64,000 bases of DNA from an uncultured Pseudomonadota bacterium (GTDB taxonomy: Bacteria; Pseudomonadota; Alphaproteobacteria; RF32; CAG-239): the NCBI GenBank assembly GCA_949286215.1, contig CASDYX010000006.1:1-64000 (forward strand), given 5' to 3'. The notes beneath the pieces were generated by a model that saw only the letters and a list, made by a program, of their open reading frames with translations, searched no databases and was not told the origin of the DNA. Each line of letters begins with the position of its first letter. Positions within the stretch are counted from its first letter, which is position 1. The translations under genes were made by a program, and so were the position numbers. This document shows positions 53,598-61,855 of the stretch, piece by piece.

Positions 53598-54383
53598 TTA
53601 TTTACCAAAAATACCGATTTCTTTGATGCGGTCTTTAACTCCGCCGACAACATTATCTAAGTTTTCTTTGGCAACATTTTTTAAGTCAGTAATGTTGCTG
53701 TCGATGACTGTTTTATAGGCGGTGTCAGCTATTTTGGTGAGAACTTTGGAAATAGTGCCTGCAATTGTGGCGCCCTTCTTTTCTTCTCCGATATTGTTAA
53801 GGGTGATATCGGGTAAGCGAAGAGTTGCTTTAGCTAATTCGCCAACAGCATTGGCGGCGACTGAAATTTCACCATTGCGAATGCTTAATTTCTTTATGAC
53901 AACTTTTTTGCTGGAGCCGGATTTTTCAGCGCTTTCACTCGCTTTAGCCGGTTCTTGAGCTGCTGTTTCAGCTTTTTCTGCACTTGCGGTGTTGTTTTTG
54001 ATGTTTTCCAATAACTGAGACAGGTTGTTTTGGGTCAGAGATAAAATCTCATAATTAATAACCGGTTTGTTAATATCTATAGAATCGATAACGATAATAT
54101 CTGAGGTTAAAGATTTAATATCAACTTTAACGGAAATGCTTCCCAATTCGATGATGTTTTTTTCTTTATAGTTTTTAGGATTACCAATAGTGATTTTGCC
54201 AATGTTACCCTCACCTTCGGTTAATTTGATGTCAAATCCCTCCAGATTAACATCTGTTCCGGTAACGGCTGAGCCATATTTGTGAACAAGTTGCTTAACA
54301 ATACTTTCTAATGATGGTGTAAAAAAGTATAGTCCGGCAAAAATGATTACCAAAAGGCTTAAAAATATGTATCTTTTTTTCAT
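53598..54383 (-). CDS. AsmA-like membrane-anchored protein, 261 aa
   Basis: N-terminal helix (YIFLSLLVIIFAGLYFFTP) then a periplasmic region with the AsmA/DUF748-type start GTDVNLEGFDIKLTEGEGNIG, KITIGNPKNYKEKNIIELG and VDIKSLTSDIIVIDSIDI, repeated beta units of the bridge-like lipid-transfer superfamily. An Ala/Glu/Ser/Lys linker (residues ~133-160) interrupts the domain. Much shorter than AsmA, so it is a mini-version; function unknown. Overlaps the HD gene stop by four bases (ATGA). Confidence 0.82.
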   Translation of the reverse strand: MKKRYIFLSLLVIIFAGLYFFTPSLESIVKQLVHKYGSAVTGTDVNLEGFDIKLTEGEGNIGKITIGNPKNYKEKNIIELGSISVKVDIKSLTSDIIVIDSIDINKPVINYEILSLTQNNLSQLLENIKNNTASAEKAETAAQEPAKASESAEKSGSSKKVVIKKLSIRNGEISVAANAVGELAKATLRLPDITLNNIGEEKKGATIAGTISKVLTKIADTAYKTVIDSNITDLKNVAKENLDNVVGGVKDRIKEIGIFGK

Positions 54384-55210
54384 AATTTTCCCCCTGAGTT
54401 GATGTTCTTTTGATGTAGATAGTTTTGTATTATTTGCTCTATCTGGTGTTGGGTGGAAGAATCGCTGTTTGAATTGCGTAATTCTTCTACTAAAAACTCA
54501 AAACATTGGTTATTTTGCATATATGCAAAAGATGAATTGTAGTTTAAATCAAATATCCAACAAATCAAGAACAATATAGAATCACTGTTGGTATGGACAT
54601 CTGGGTAGCGAATAACTTCTTGTTTTAGAAAAGTATTTAAGGCCTCTTGAGAAACAGGCGTTTTTTGAGAAGTTTTCTTTTTAATGTTAAACAAAGTCCA
54701 GATATCTTGTCCGCTTTCGGATAAAAGCTTGAAATTGGCGATTTTATCGGCGTCTCGAACCAAAAATGTTATTTTTTCTATTTCGTATTTGAGCTGGGGA
54801 TCTTCAAGAGTATAATATTCTGGGTCATTATAAAGCTCTTCTATCATGTGGCCATGGTGCTTTATAGGTATGATTATTCGAGGATTATAGTATTCAGGGA
54901 TATTGGCCAGAATGTTATAGCCCAGTATTCCATGGTCGGTGCTTTGTTCGGGAAATTGGGTTTTGGAGGTGATTTCTGCAAAACGCCCTATATCATGTAA
55001 TAAAAGAGCTTTTCTTGCTTCTTTAATTCGTTGAGATGACCAGTTTTTGAATACGTTTTCTTCTTTAAGGAGGAAGTTTCCTGCTTCTAAGACTTGGTAG
55101 GAGTGTTGAATTTTTTCTTTAGTGAGAGAGGTCATGTATTTATCGTGTTTGGCTATTTCCAAACATTTAAGGTATTCATTTTGTAACAAATCTTTTTCTT
55201 TTTCCAACAT
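54380..55210 (-). CDS. HD-domain protein, 276 aa
   Basis: Metal-dependent HD phosphohydrolase: HSYQV (His), LLHDIGRFAE (HD), DHGILGY, IKHHGHMIEE and RDADKIANF supply a full set of ligands, including the additional HH of multi-metal HD proteins. The region after residue 180 is not recognised. Could be a nucleotide hydrolase; no GYP motif, so not an HD-GYP phosphodiesterase. A GAGTT lies upstream of the ATG; frame has no alternative ATG nearby. In a two-gene unit with the AsmA-like protein. Confidence 0.85.
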   Translation of the reverse strand: MLEKEKDLLQNEYLKCLEIAKHDKYMTSLTKEKIQHSYQVLEAGNFLLKEENVFKNWSSQRIKEARKALLLHDIGRFAEITSKTQFPEQSTDHGILGYNILANIPEYYNPRIIIPIKHHGHMIEELYNDPEYYTLEDPQLKYEIEKITFLVRDADKIANFKLLSESGQDIWTLFNIKKKTSQKTPVSQEALNTFLKQEVIRYPDVHTNSDSILFLICWIFDLNYNSSFAYMQNNQCFEFLVEELRNSNSDSSTQHQIEQIIQNYLHQKNINSGGKL

Positions 55211-55270
55211 TTGTAACTCCTTGTTGATAAAAGAAAATATGCCAGAAAATGTTAATTTAAATTTAATATC

Positions 55271-55324
55271 AAAAAAAAGAGCGCCTGAAAATTATCTTTT
55301 GAGGGATAATTTTATAGGCGCTCT
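55271..55324 (-). terminator. Strong minus-strand terminator with no gene before it
   Basis: Arms GAGCGCCT/AGGCGCTC enclose a second stem AAATTATC/GATAATTT; on the minus strand the hairpin is followed by CTTTTTTTTG. No protein gene ends here on that strand. Region 55325-55530, upstream of it, shows no convincing ORF, so a small RNA or extended tRNA-Lys transcript may end here. Confidence 0.7.
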
Positions 55325-55534
55325 CCATGGTCAATTACAAACAATTAAGTACTATGCGAACTTCACAGCTAACATAATTCTTTTATATCGTAATTGTTGA
55401 TGATGATTGCTTTTTAAGATGAAACTTAAAAAATAAACGGAATAAAATCACCATCACACAATTATATCTTACTAATTTTTTTACTGGCTTTAGCCTACTC
55501 TGATTTATGAGAAAGTCAAGGATTATATAACCCA

Positions 55535-55558
55535 AAAGGTCTCAAAATGAGACCTTCT
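55535..55558 (-). terminator. Terminator behind the tRNA-Lys end copy
   Basis: AAGGTCTC/GAGACCTT hairpin with loop ATTTT and CTTTT after it on the minus strand. A near-copy stands directly behind the real tRNA (55712-55741). Confidence 0.75.
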
Positions 55559-55563
55559 TTTAT

Positions 55564-55711
55564 TGGTAGGCGCGTGGGGGTTACTCTGCGCTTTCAGCTT
55601 GAGTTGCACGGGCGCTCATGAGCTAATGCTCACCGCGATACCCCCGTATCGCTTTCGCTTGTAGTCAAACCCCAGTCCTCTGGGCTTCGAACCCAACTTT
55701 GCCTAAGCCAA
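55564..55711 (-). ncRNA. Hairpin-rich spacer ending in a 19-nt copy of the tRNA-Lys 3' end
   Basis: 55564-55582 (plus-strand TGGTAGGCGCGTGGGGGTT) equals the complement of the last 19 nt of tRNA-Lys (55745-55763), CCA included, 181 bases apart. Identity continues into the terminators, making 34 bp in all (55549-55582 and 55730-55763). Between them lie stems GCGATAC/GTATCGC (55635-55652), the palindrome GCTCATGAGC (55614-55623) and TGGG/CCCA around a TTCGAA loop (55681-55694). Same design as the unit behind tRNA-Ser. Whether it is transcribed and processed is inference. Confidence 0.55.
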
Positions 55712-55741
55712 CAAAAAAAGGCCTCTTACGAGACCTTCTTT
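55712..55741 (-). terminator. Terminator directly behind tRNA-Lys
   Basis: On the minus strand AAGGTCTC-GTAA-GAGGCCTT (one G-U, otherwise paired) followed by TTTTTTTG, starting four bases after the CCA. Confidence 0.8.
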
Positions 55742-55744
55742 TAT

Positions 55745-55820
55745 TGGTAGGCGCGTGGGGGTTCGAACCCCAGACCCACTGATTAAGAGTCAGTTGCTCT
55801 ACCAACTGAGCTACGCACCC
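55745..55820 (-). tRNA. tRNA-Lys(CUU)
   Basis: 76 nt, CCA encoded. Minus-strand acceptor GGGTGCG pairs with CGCGCCT (two G-U pairs); D arm GCTCAGTTGGTAGAGC; anticodon loop CTCTTAA (anticodon CUU); T arm CTGGGGTTCGAACCCCCAC. A lysine UUU isoacceptor must lie outside the window. Confidence 0.96.
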
Positions 55821-55834
55821 ATAAACTATGCCGG

Positions 55835-55863
55835 AATATAAACCTCTCAGATTTTTTTTGCAA
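55835..55863 (-). promoter_or_regulatory. Promoter of tRNA-Lys
   Basis: On the minus strand TTGCAA, 17 bases, TATATT, 14 bases before the first tRNA base. Confidence 0.6.
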
Positions 55864-55983
55864 GTGTTTTTTTTGAGTTTATAAAAAATATCTTTTTAGG
55901 GCTCTTAATAAACCTTTAATAATGTATATGTTATTTTTATATCAATTATTTTATTGAGTACTGATAATGAAAGGATTTTTTCC

Positions 55984-56403
55984 ATGATGAAAAAAAGTTT
56001 GGGGTGCTTGGTTGTTTCTTCTTTGGCTCTTTTCGCCTCATCTGCTCAAGCTGATTTATATCAAGAATGCTTGGATAAAAATTATATGAGCGATAAAGAA
56101 ATGGCTAGATGTAATGATGATGAAGCTACTCGTATTATGGGCGAAATCAGAAAAAAAGTAAATTCAATGGCCGCTACCAACTATTTTAACAATTGGGACC
56201 CTGCTAAAAAGAATTTTAAGGTCTTGTTGTCAAATTGGGATAATTTGCGTAACGAATATTGTGATTTATATGGATATGCTTATACTCAAGGTTTAGGAAC
56301 AATTTCTGTCTTGCAGACTTCTAAGTGCAATCTTGATATGAATAAACGTTTCTTAGATGATTTAGAAAATATTGTGAATATTTATAAAGAAAATGCTATT
56401 TAA
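55984..56403 (+). CDS. DUF1311/LprI-like periplasmic protein, 139 aa
   Basis: Signal peptide (MMKKSLGCLVVSSLALFASSAQA) followed by a helical domain with the spacing of the lysozyme-inhibitor LprI N-terminal family: YQECLDK, MARCNDDEATRI, then VLLSNWDNLRNEYCDLY and TSKCNLDMNKRFLDDLEN. Conserved Cys pairs likely form disulfides. ATG 55984 with AAAGGA upstream is preferred; the open frame starts earlier at 55954. First of two tandem paralogues. Confidence 0.82.
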   Translation: MMKKSLGCLVVSSLALFASSAQADLYQECLDKNYMSDKEMARCNDDEATRIMGEIRKKVNSMAATNYFNNWDPAKKNFKVLLSNWDNLRNEYCDLYGYAYTQGLGTISVLQTSKCNLDMNKRFLDDLENIVNIYKENAI

Positions 56404-56417
56404 TGTATGAGGTTGTT

Positions 56418-56825
56418 ATGAGAAAAAATCTTGTTGCTTTTACTTTTGCTTTATTAATGGGTGCTCAAAGTGTTCAGGCTTCTGACTATGGTTTGTGCAT
56501 TAATCGCTCTAAAGGTGATTGGCGGAAACAGGTTGTTTGTCAACAAGATGAAACCAGACGCTTGATGCGCGAAATCACTAATACTTATGCAAAGTTAGCT
56601 CGAGATCCTCATTTTAATCGGCTAAATAGCGGCAAAACAGCTCTTAATGATCAATTTAAAGCTTGGCAAGAGTATCGCAACAGCTATTGTGCTTATTGGG
56701 AAAAAGCTCAATCTGGGTATGGAGACGAAGAATATCATCGTGCCGAGTGTATGCGCCTTATTAGCCAAAAACACTATGATGATTTGGAAAATTTAATTAC
56801 CAGAGCTTATGCCGTCAGAGAATAA
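56418..56825 (+). CDS. DUF1311/LprI-like periplasmic protein, second copy, 135 aa
   Basis: Signal peptide MRKNLVAFTFALLMGAQSVQA, then the same layout as its neighbour: YGLCINR, VVCQQDETRRLMREI, FKAWQEYRNSYCAYW, AECMRLISQKHYDDLENLI. Clear but diverged paralogue; a local duplication. AGG before ATG 56418. Proteins of this family are sometimes lysozyme inhibitors, which would suit a host-associated organism, but that is inference. The genes are convergent with the kinase, with almost no spacer. Confidence 0.82.
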   Translation: MRKNLVAFTFALLMGAQSVQASDYGLCINRSKGDWRKQVVCQQDETRRLMREITNTYAKLARDPHFNRLNSGKTALNDQFKAWQEYRNSYCAYWEKAQSGYGDEEYHRAECMRLISQKHYDDLENLITRAYAVRE

Positions 56826-56827
56826 TC

Positions 56828-58240
56828 TTATTTGTGTAGTGAAAAATAAAAGCAACTTCCCTTCCCTGTTTGGCTAAAAATGTGAATTTTAGTCTTTAGG
56901 AGTTTTGCTATTCTTTTTACTATACCTAAACCCAGGCCAACACCTTGTATGCGACAAACGGGTTGTTGCGGGCTTTGATAAAAATCTTCAAAAATTTTTT
57001 CTTGCTCTTTGGGCGAAATTCCGCAGCCATTGTCGATAATTTTTACCATTATGCTTTCTTGCGAATTTTTGACTCCGAGTAAAACTTTATTGCGGGTGTA
57101 TTTGAATGCGTTATTTAATAAATTACGCAATAAACGTTCCAGCAATATCGGGTCGCTATGGATTTTTTTGTGGGCCGGAATATATTTGAATGAAATATGT
57201 TGTTTAAGAGCCAGTTCCTCATATTCTTTGGCAAGTCTAATGATGAGCTCACCAACATCAAAAAATTGCGGCTGATATTTAACGCCTCCGGCTTCAATTT
57301 TAGAGATATCGAGTAAATTATCTAACAATGTATGTAAGTTAATTGCCGAATCTTCTATCTTATTAACCAACATCTTTTGCATGATTGTTAGTTGCTCGTC
57401 TTTTAATGAAGAAATAAACAATCTCAAAGCTTGCATCGGTTGTCTCAGGTCATGACTGGCTTGGGCTAAAAAATAAGATTTGGCATCGCTTAATTCTTCG
57501 GCTCGTTTTTTGGCTTTTTGCAGCTCTTGCTGAATTTCTACATGGTTTGTGATGTCTTGAAATGTACCGGCGATTAATTTTTTGTGGTTTTCATAAATTA
57601 TGCCGGCCTTAAAAGTACAATATAACAATTTGTGTTGAGAATTATAAATTCTTAGCGTTCCCTCAACCGTTTTCTCTGTCTTTAGTAACTCCCTTAACTT
57701 TGTTTTGTAAAAAGGAATATCCTCAGGGTACATCCTTTCTTTGAAGAGATTGCGCATTGGCGAAATAATGGGTTCTTTTTCTCCGAAAATACGATACATT
57801 TCTGCTGACCAATAGAGCTTTTTGGTGGAAAGCTCTAACTCCCAATATCCTAAATTGGTTACTTTTTCAGCAAAACTCAGACGCTGACGTGTCTTTTGTA
57901 GCTTCGTATCAAGCTGATGAAGAAGCGTGATGTCTTCTAAACAAAGACTTAAACACCCAGCATGGAGCGGAAAAAGTATGGTTTTGTAAATTCGGTTGTG
58001 GTCGGTTAGTATGAAACTGTATGACTGACAATCTGTCAGAACTCGGTGCAATGCATGGTCAAATACGCCGACAGATAAAACATCAAGGTATGTTATGAGC
58101 TGAGTTCCAATATAGTTTTCCAAATGCCATGCGATGCATGCCGGTCGGTTTGCGTATAAAATCCTCCCTGATGAGTCTATTTTAATTAGTAAGTTTGTGG
58201 TTTTATTTAATAAGTCTTCATTCGAGGAGTGTTCTTTCAT
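56828..58240 (-). CDS. Soluble PAS-domain sensor histidine kinase, 470 aa
   Basis: No transmembrane helix. Residues ~10-105 and ~120-235 look like two PAS domains (GTFQDITNHVE is the PAC-type end), then a coiled linker, HisKA with ASHDLRQPMQAL (His263), and HATPase_c with the N box LLRNLLNNAFKYT, G1 DNGCGI, F box IFEDFYQ and G2 GVGLGLGIV. The HDLRQP variant is common in hybrid kinases, yet no receiver domain is fused and no response regulator is nearby. Starts 11 bases after the DUF4340 gene, so probably in the ABC operon. Confidence 0.9.
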   Translation of the reverse strand: MKEHSSNEDLLNKTTNLLIKIDSSGRILYANRPACIAWHLENYIGTQLITYLDVLSVGVFDHALHRVLTDCQSYSFILTDHNRIYKTILFPLHAGCLSLCLEDITLLHQLDTKLQKTRQRLSFAEKVTNLGYWELELSTKKLYWSAEMYRIFGEKEPIISPMRNLFKERMYPEDIPFYKTKLRELLKTEKTVEGTLRIYNSQHKLLYCTFKAGIIYENHKKLIAGTFQDITNHVEIQQELQKAKKRAEELSDAKSYFLAQASHDLRQPMQALRLFISSLKDEQLTIMQKMLVNKIEDSAINLHTLLDNLLDISKIEAGGVKYQPQFFDVGELIIRLAKEYEELALKQHISFKYIPAHKKIHSDPILLERLLRNLLNNAFKYTRNKVLLGVKNSQESIMVKIIDNGCGISPKEQEKIFEDFYQSPQQPVCRIQGVGLGLGIVKRIAKLLKTKIHIFSQTGKGSCFYFSLHK

Positions 58241-58251
58241 TTTATCCTATC

Positions 58252-59223
58252 TCAACCATTGGCGTAAGTAAATAAGCGCTTTCCTTCAATGGGAGATATC
58301 TGGAAATACCAACCATCATAGAGAAAGCTGTTATTTTTGATATAATCATTCGTTTGTCTGGTTGGTAGAGGGGTGGTTGAAAAAGTTTGTTTTAGCCAAT
58401 AAACATTGTTATCGGTTAAAATTTCAATATTGCGAACCAGTCCGTCAAATTCTGTTAAACTTATGTAGGCGCGATTGGGATATAAAGTATCATCAAAATT
58501 TTGGGCGGAAATTACTTTTTCAAACGGAAGGTACTGAAAAATTTGTAAAATTTGAGCAAAATCTGATGGAGCTAAATCTTTTCCTTGCTGTGTTTGGAAT
58601 GGATAGCTTTTGTCTTTTCTTCTATATTGCTTATTGTTTAATTTTAGTTGCTGGATATTGTTCTCTTCAATGGATGTTATGGGTTGCTGAACCCATGAGA
58701 AAAGTTGTTTGGGAAAGTTTATGTATTGATTTAGGGTATAAATTGATGTGTCGGTTGGTCGCATGGCAAAGGTGCCCTCTTTATCAGGGGTTGATGCACC
58801 CAGAAGAATATGTTCAACGACGCGTCCTTGCGCGTCTTTGATGCTTAGTGATGAGGCCAGAGTTTTTTTGTCTCCAGAGGTTTGAAGATTGAGCTCTGTG
58901 ATTAGGTTCGGGGTTGTGTTTTGTTTGTTGGCAATTCGTGCAGTTTTTAGGGAGGTTAGCAAATTATGCATTAAGTTAAAATCAGCGTAATAGTAGTCGG
59001 CTTCCTTTACCTGCCACAAATGTCCTTCGGGCAGAAGTGTGACTTGACCGCTTGGGGTAGATATTTGAATTTCGGCAATGTCTGTAAATACTTCTTCGGC
59101 TATGTATAAATTGCCGTTTTCAAGTGCACTATCCGTATGGCGGACAAAAATTAATGCACTAATGGCACATAAAGCACTTATGCCAGCCAATAGTCCGGCT
59201 AATTTAATTTGAGCGAAGTTCAT
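58252..59223 (-). CDS. DUF4340 domain protein of a Gld-type ABC operon, 323 aa
   Basis: One N-terminal helix (LAGLLAGISALCAISALIFV) then a periplasmic beta-rich region with the DUF4340 pattern (EIQISTPSGQVTLLPEGHLWQV, ADFNLMHNLLTSLKTARI, LLGASTPDKEGTFAMRP). DUF4340 proteins regularly follow GldG-type genes and are thought to be accessory subunits of those transporters. Overlaps gldG by 20 bases. Confidence 0.88.
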   Translation of the reverse strand: MNFAQIKLAGLLAGISALCAISALIFVRHTDSALENGNLYIAEEVFTDIAEIQISTPSGQVTLLPEGHLWQVKEADYYYADFNLMHNLLTSLKTARIANKQNTTPNLITELNLQTSGDKKTLASSLSIKDAQGRVVEHILLGASTPDKEGTFAMRPTDTSIYTLNQYINFPKQLFSWVQQPITSIEENNIQQLKLNNKQYRRKDKSYPFQTQQGKDLAPSDFAQILQIFQYLPFEKVISAQNFDDTLYPNRAYISLTEFDGLVRNIEILTDNNVYWLKQTFSTTPLPTRQTNDYIKNNSFLYDGWYFQISPIEGKRLFTYANG

Positions 59224-61105
59224 TTGCCATCTCCTCTATTCTTTTTTGTTCTCTCTTTTGTATAATGAGGTATATGAGTAAAATCAGTAAAATCGTTAAT
59301 AACGGAATATAAATAATGTTATAATCAGTTATACGACTGAGTTTTTGAGTGTTTTCTTCTTTGATAAGGTATGCAAGTTTATTAATTTCTTGTTGCAATT
59401 TCGAAATTCGTTGCTTGTTATTTTCTAGTTCTTTGATTTGCTGAGCTGTCAAAGGTGTAAATGCTTGTTGGGTTGCTTTGGCGTAGTTTTGTGCCAAAAG
59501 CTGTCTTTGGTTTAGCTCAAATTGTGCTTGGCTATAAGCGTTGGCGTATTTGTTAAATGTTTGATTGTAGATGTTTTCACCAACGGTTTTTATGTTGAGC
59601 GGCTCAGAAGTATGTAAGCCTAGAATATCATCTTTTCCGGTCAGGTAGTCCAGAAAACGTATCAATAAAGTGCCGTTATCGTAAACAGGAGCTAATCCAT
59701 AAACCGGATTGTTTAGCGTTGAGCCGGTATCGGCCCAATTTTCGGCAACGATAAAGTCGCTGTCAGCCAAGATTATGATTTTTCCCGGAGCTATGGAATA
59801 AGATAAATAAGGCGGTAATTTTTTAGCACTTGGTGTTCCAGTCAAGATGTTTTCCGAAAAAGCCGAGGAAAATTTTCCTTCGATTTCGGCTGCCAAAATA
59901 TATTGTTCGCTCCCTTCCTGAAACTTATTTTCTAATTCGGCTTGATTTTGTTTAATAAAAGAATCTTTGCTTACCCAATTGGCGTGAGATGTGGTGGTGA
60001 GCAGAGGCGTAAATTTGATTTGAGGATTATCAGTTTGTGGCAAAATTATGCCTGAACTCTTAATTCTGATTTGGCTTAATCCCTGTGTCGCCGAATTTTC
60101 TTGGTTAATTTGCTCGGGGTTTAGTAATAGCCAATAAGGATAGTTTTTGGTTTGGGAGCCAATAGAAGTATTGATTTGAGTGAGTTCTCCTAATTTTCTA
60201 TCACCTATGACTTTATCTTGCGGAATCGTAAAACCCCAATTTTTAAATAAAGAATTCATATTAGCGGTTAAGGCACTTAGTTTTCCTTTATCAGCGGCCT
60301 TCTTTTCACTGTAAATATCAGAGATTATAATTAATTTTCCGCCTCGCAAAACATATTGATCTAATGCGTAAGCAAACAGCGGGCTTAGTTTGTTTATATT
60401 GATAACAATCAAGACATCAATATTGTTGGGAATTTGCGCTATTCTATCGCTTAATTCAACAATATTATAGTCGTTTTGTATCTGTGCAACAATTGCCCAA
60501 TTAGGAATTGATTGACCGTAAGCGTGGGTGATGAGCGGAAGTTGGGGGCTGACCAAGCCGATGTTTTTGTGTGAGCCGGTATTGATTTTTGCTAAAATTC
60601 GACTGATATCGGTTTCAAGGTAACCACTGCGGGCAGCAATGAAGTTGGGAATAACGGCTGATTTGCCCAAAGCATTGGAGATGACGGCGCCAAAATAGAG
60701 GTTGCTTTGGCCAGTTGTGTCAGGTAAGGGTTTTATCCCTGCTCTTTTGGCATCTTCTTCGGCTGAAGAAAATGGTTTAGGGTCAATGATTTCAATCTTT
60801 ATCTTATCGGCTCCGGCAATTTGTTGATATTTTCTCAAATATCTGGTGACAAATTGTGCGTAGTTGGCGTAAGCAGGATTTTCCTGAGCTAAGGAGTTTG
60901 ATAAATATAGCTTGATTTGTACCGGAGATGTCAGAGATGAAAGTAGCTTTTTACTTGCCGGAGAAAGCGAGTATTTTTGGCTCGTCGTCATATCTATTTT
61001 TAGAGACGGTGCGAGTAAACGAACAGTGATGTTGAGGCCTAAGAATATCACCACAATCAGTAAAATAAAAATGATTAGCGGAAAGCTTTTATTTTTATGG
61101 GTCAT
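59204..61105 (-). CDS. GldG-like ABC transporter auxiliary subunit, 633 aa
   Basis: N-terminal helix, a large extracytoplasmic domain of the ABC_transp_aux/GldG type (DMTTSQKYSLSPASKKLLSSL, VQIKLYLSNSL, DVLIVININKLSPLFAYALDQYVLRGGKLIII over its parts), a coiled coil (residues ~560-600) and a C-terminal helix (IIYIPLLTILLILLIYLI). In Bacteroidetes GldA/F/G support gliding; in proteobacteria the system's cargo is unknown. AAGGAG precedes the ATG. Confidence 0.9.
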   Translation of the reverse strand: MTHKNKSFPLIIFILLIVVIFLGLNITVRLLAPSLKIDMTTSQKYSLSPASKKLLSSLTSPVQIKLYLSNSLAQENPAYANYAQFVTRYLRKYQQIAGADKIKIEIIDPKPFSSAEEDAKRAGIKPLPDTTGQSNLYFGAVISNALGKSAVIPNFIAARSGYLETDISRILAKINTGSHKNIGLVSPQLPLITHAYGQSIPNWAIVAQIQNDYNIVELSDRIAQIPNNIDVLIVININKLSPLFAYALDQYVLRGGKLIIISDIYSEKKAADKGKLSALTANMNSLFKNWGFTIPQDKVIGDRKLGELTQINTSIGSQTKNYPYWLLLNPEQINQENSATQGLSQIRIKSSGIILPQTDNPQIKFTPLLTTTSHANWVSKDSFIKQNQAELENKFQEGSEQYILAAEIEGKFSSAFSENILTGTPSAKKLPPYLSYSIAPGKIIILADSDFIVAENWADTGSTLNNPVYGLAPVYDNGTLLIRFLDYLTGKDDILGLHTSEPLNIKTVGENIYNQTFNKYANAYSQAQFELNQRQLLAQNYAKATQQAFTPLTAQQIKELENNKQRISKLQQEINKLAYLIKEENTQKLSRITDYNIIYIPLLTILLILLIYLIIQKREQKRIEEMANELRSN

Positions 61106-61114
61106 GGTTGCTCC

Positions 61115-61855
61115 TTACTGCTTTTTATAGTCAATGGCGACACGATTTAGCCACAAAATCAGAATAGTTAATGATAAAAAGTATGTTAGATTATCCAACC
61201 CAGGTTCGCCTTGGGTCATGTCTTGGTAGTTATGATAAAAATTCAGAGATTGGCTGAGCCTATAGGTTATGTTTTCTGATAAATTAAATAAGGGGGACAG
61301 AATAAAATCATAGTTTAGTGAGATAAGCAGCCAACCGCTAAATACCGAAAATAAGTAAGCTAATACGGCGTTGTTGTTAAAAGAAGAAATCAGACAGCCA
61401 ATAGATGTTAAGACCATAATGGTTAATAGTGTGCCGATATAGCCTGATAAAACATTTGCCCAATCAAGCTCGGTTAAAAAAGAAACATAAATGATAAACG
61501 GGCTGGTTAAAACCAAAAGCAAAAGTCCAAACAAAACGGCGGCACTGAACTTGCCAAGAATGATTGAATTATAGGAAATCGGTTGCGTTAAAATAAATTC
61601 CATTGTGCCGGAGCGGCGCTCATCAGCCCAGAGCTTCATGGTGAGTGCCGGAATCAATATGACTAAAATTTCAGGCTGATAGCTGAAAAAGGATATTAGT
61701 CCGGTGTTGTTGTTCATAAAAAAATAGGCCGAGTAAAAGGTGGAAAACATTGAGATGACTAAATAGACTCCAATGATGATATAAGCTGTCGGAGTGCGGA
61801 AATAACTGCCGAATTCTTTTTTGAGAATGGTTAAACTATCTGTCAACATCTTCAT
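61115..61855 (-). CDS. ABC-2 type permease, GldF-like, 246 aa
   Basis: Six-helix ABC-2 permease with the GldF hallmark regions YFRTPTAYIIIGVYLVIS, ILIPALTMKLWADERRSGTMEFILTQPI (across its motif) and a long polar segment before the final helix. Pairs with the ATPase gene that overlaps it by 20 bases. Confidence 0.92.
   Translation of the reverse strand: MKMLTDSLTILKKEFGSYFRTPTAYIIIGVYLVISMFSTFYSAYFFMNNNTGLISFFSYQPEILVILIPALTMKLWADERRSGTMEFILTQPISYNSIILGKFSAAVLFGLLLLVLTSPFIIYVSFLTELDWANVLSGYIGTLLTIMVLTSIGCLISSFNNNAVLAYLFSVFSGWLLISLNYDFILSPLFNLSENITYRLSQSLNFYHNYQDMTQGEPGLDNLTYFLSLTILILWLNRVAIDYKKQ

Noticed and set aside
55122-55400. 92-aa plus-strand frame over the HD gene start and the 55.3 kb terminator
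   Set aside because: Crosses the orphan terminator hairpin and overlaps a supported gene; no coding character.
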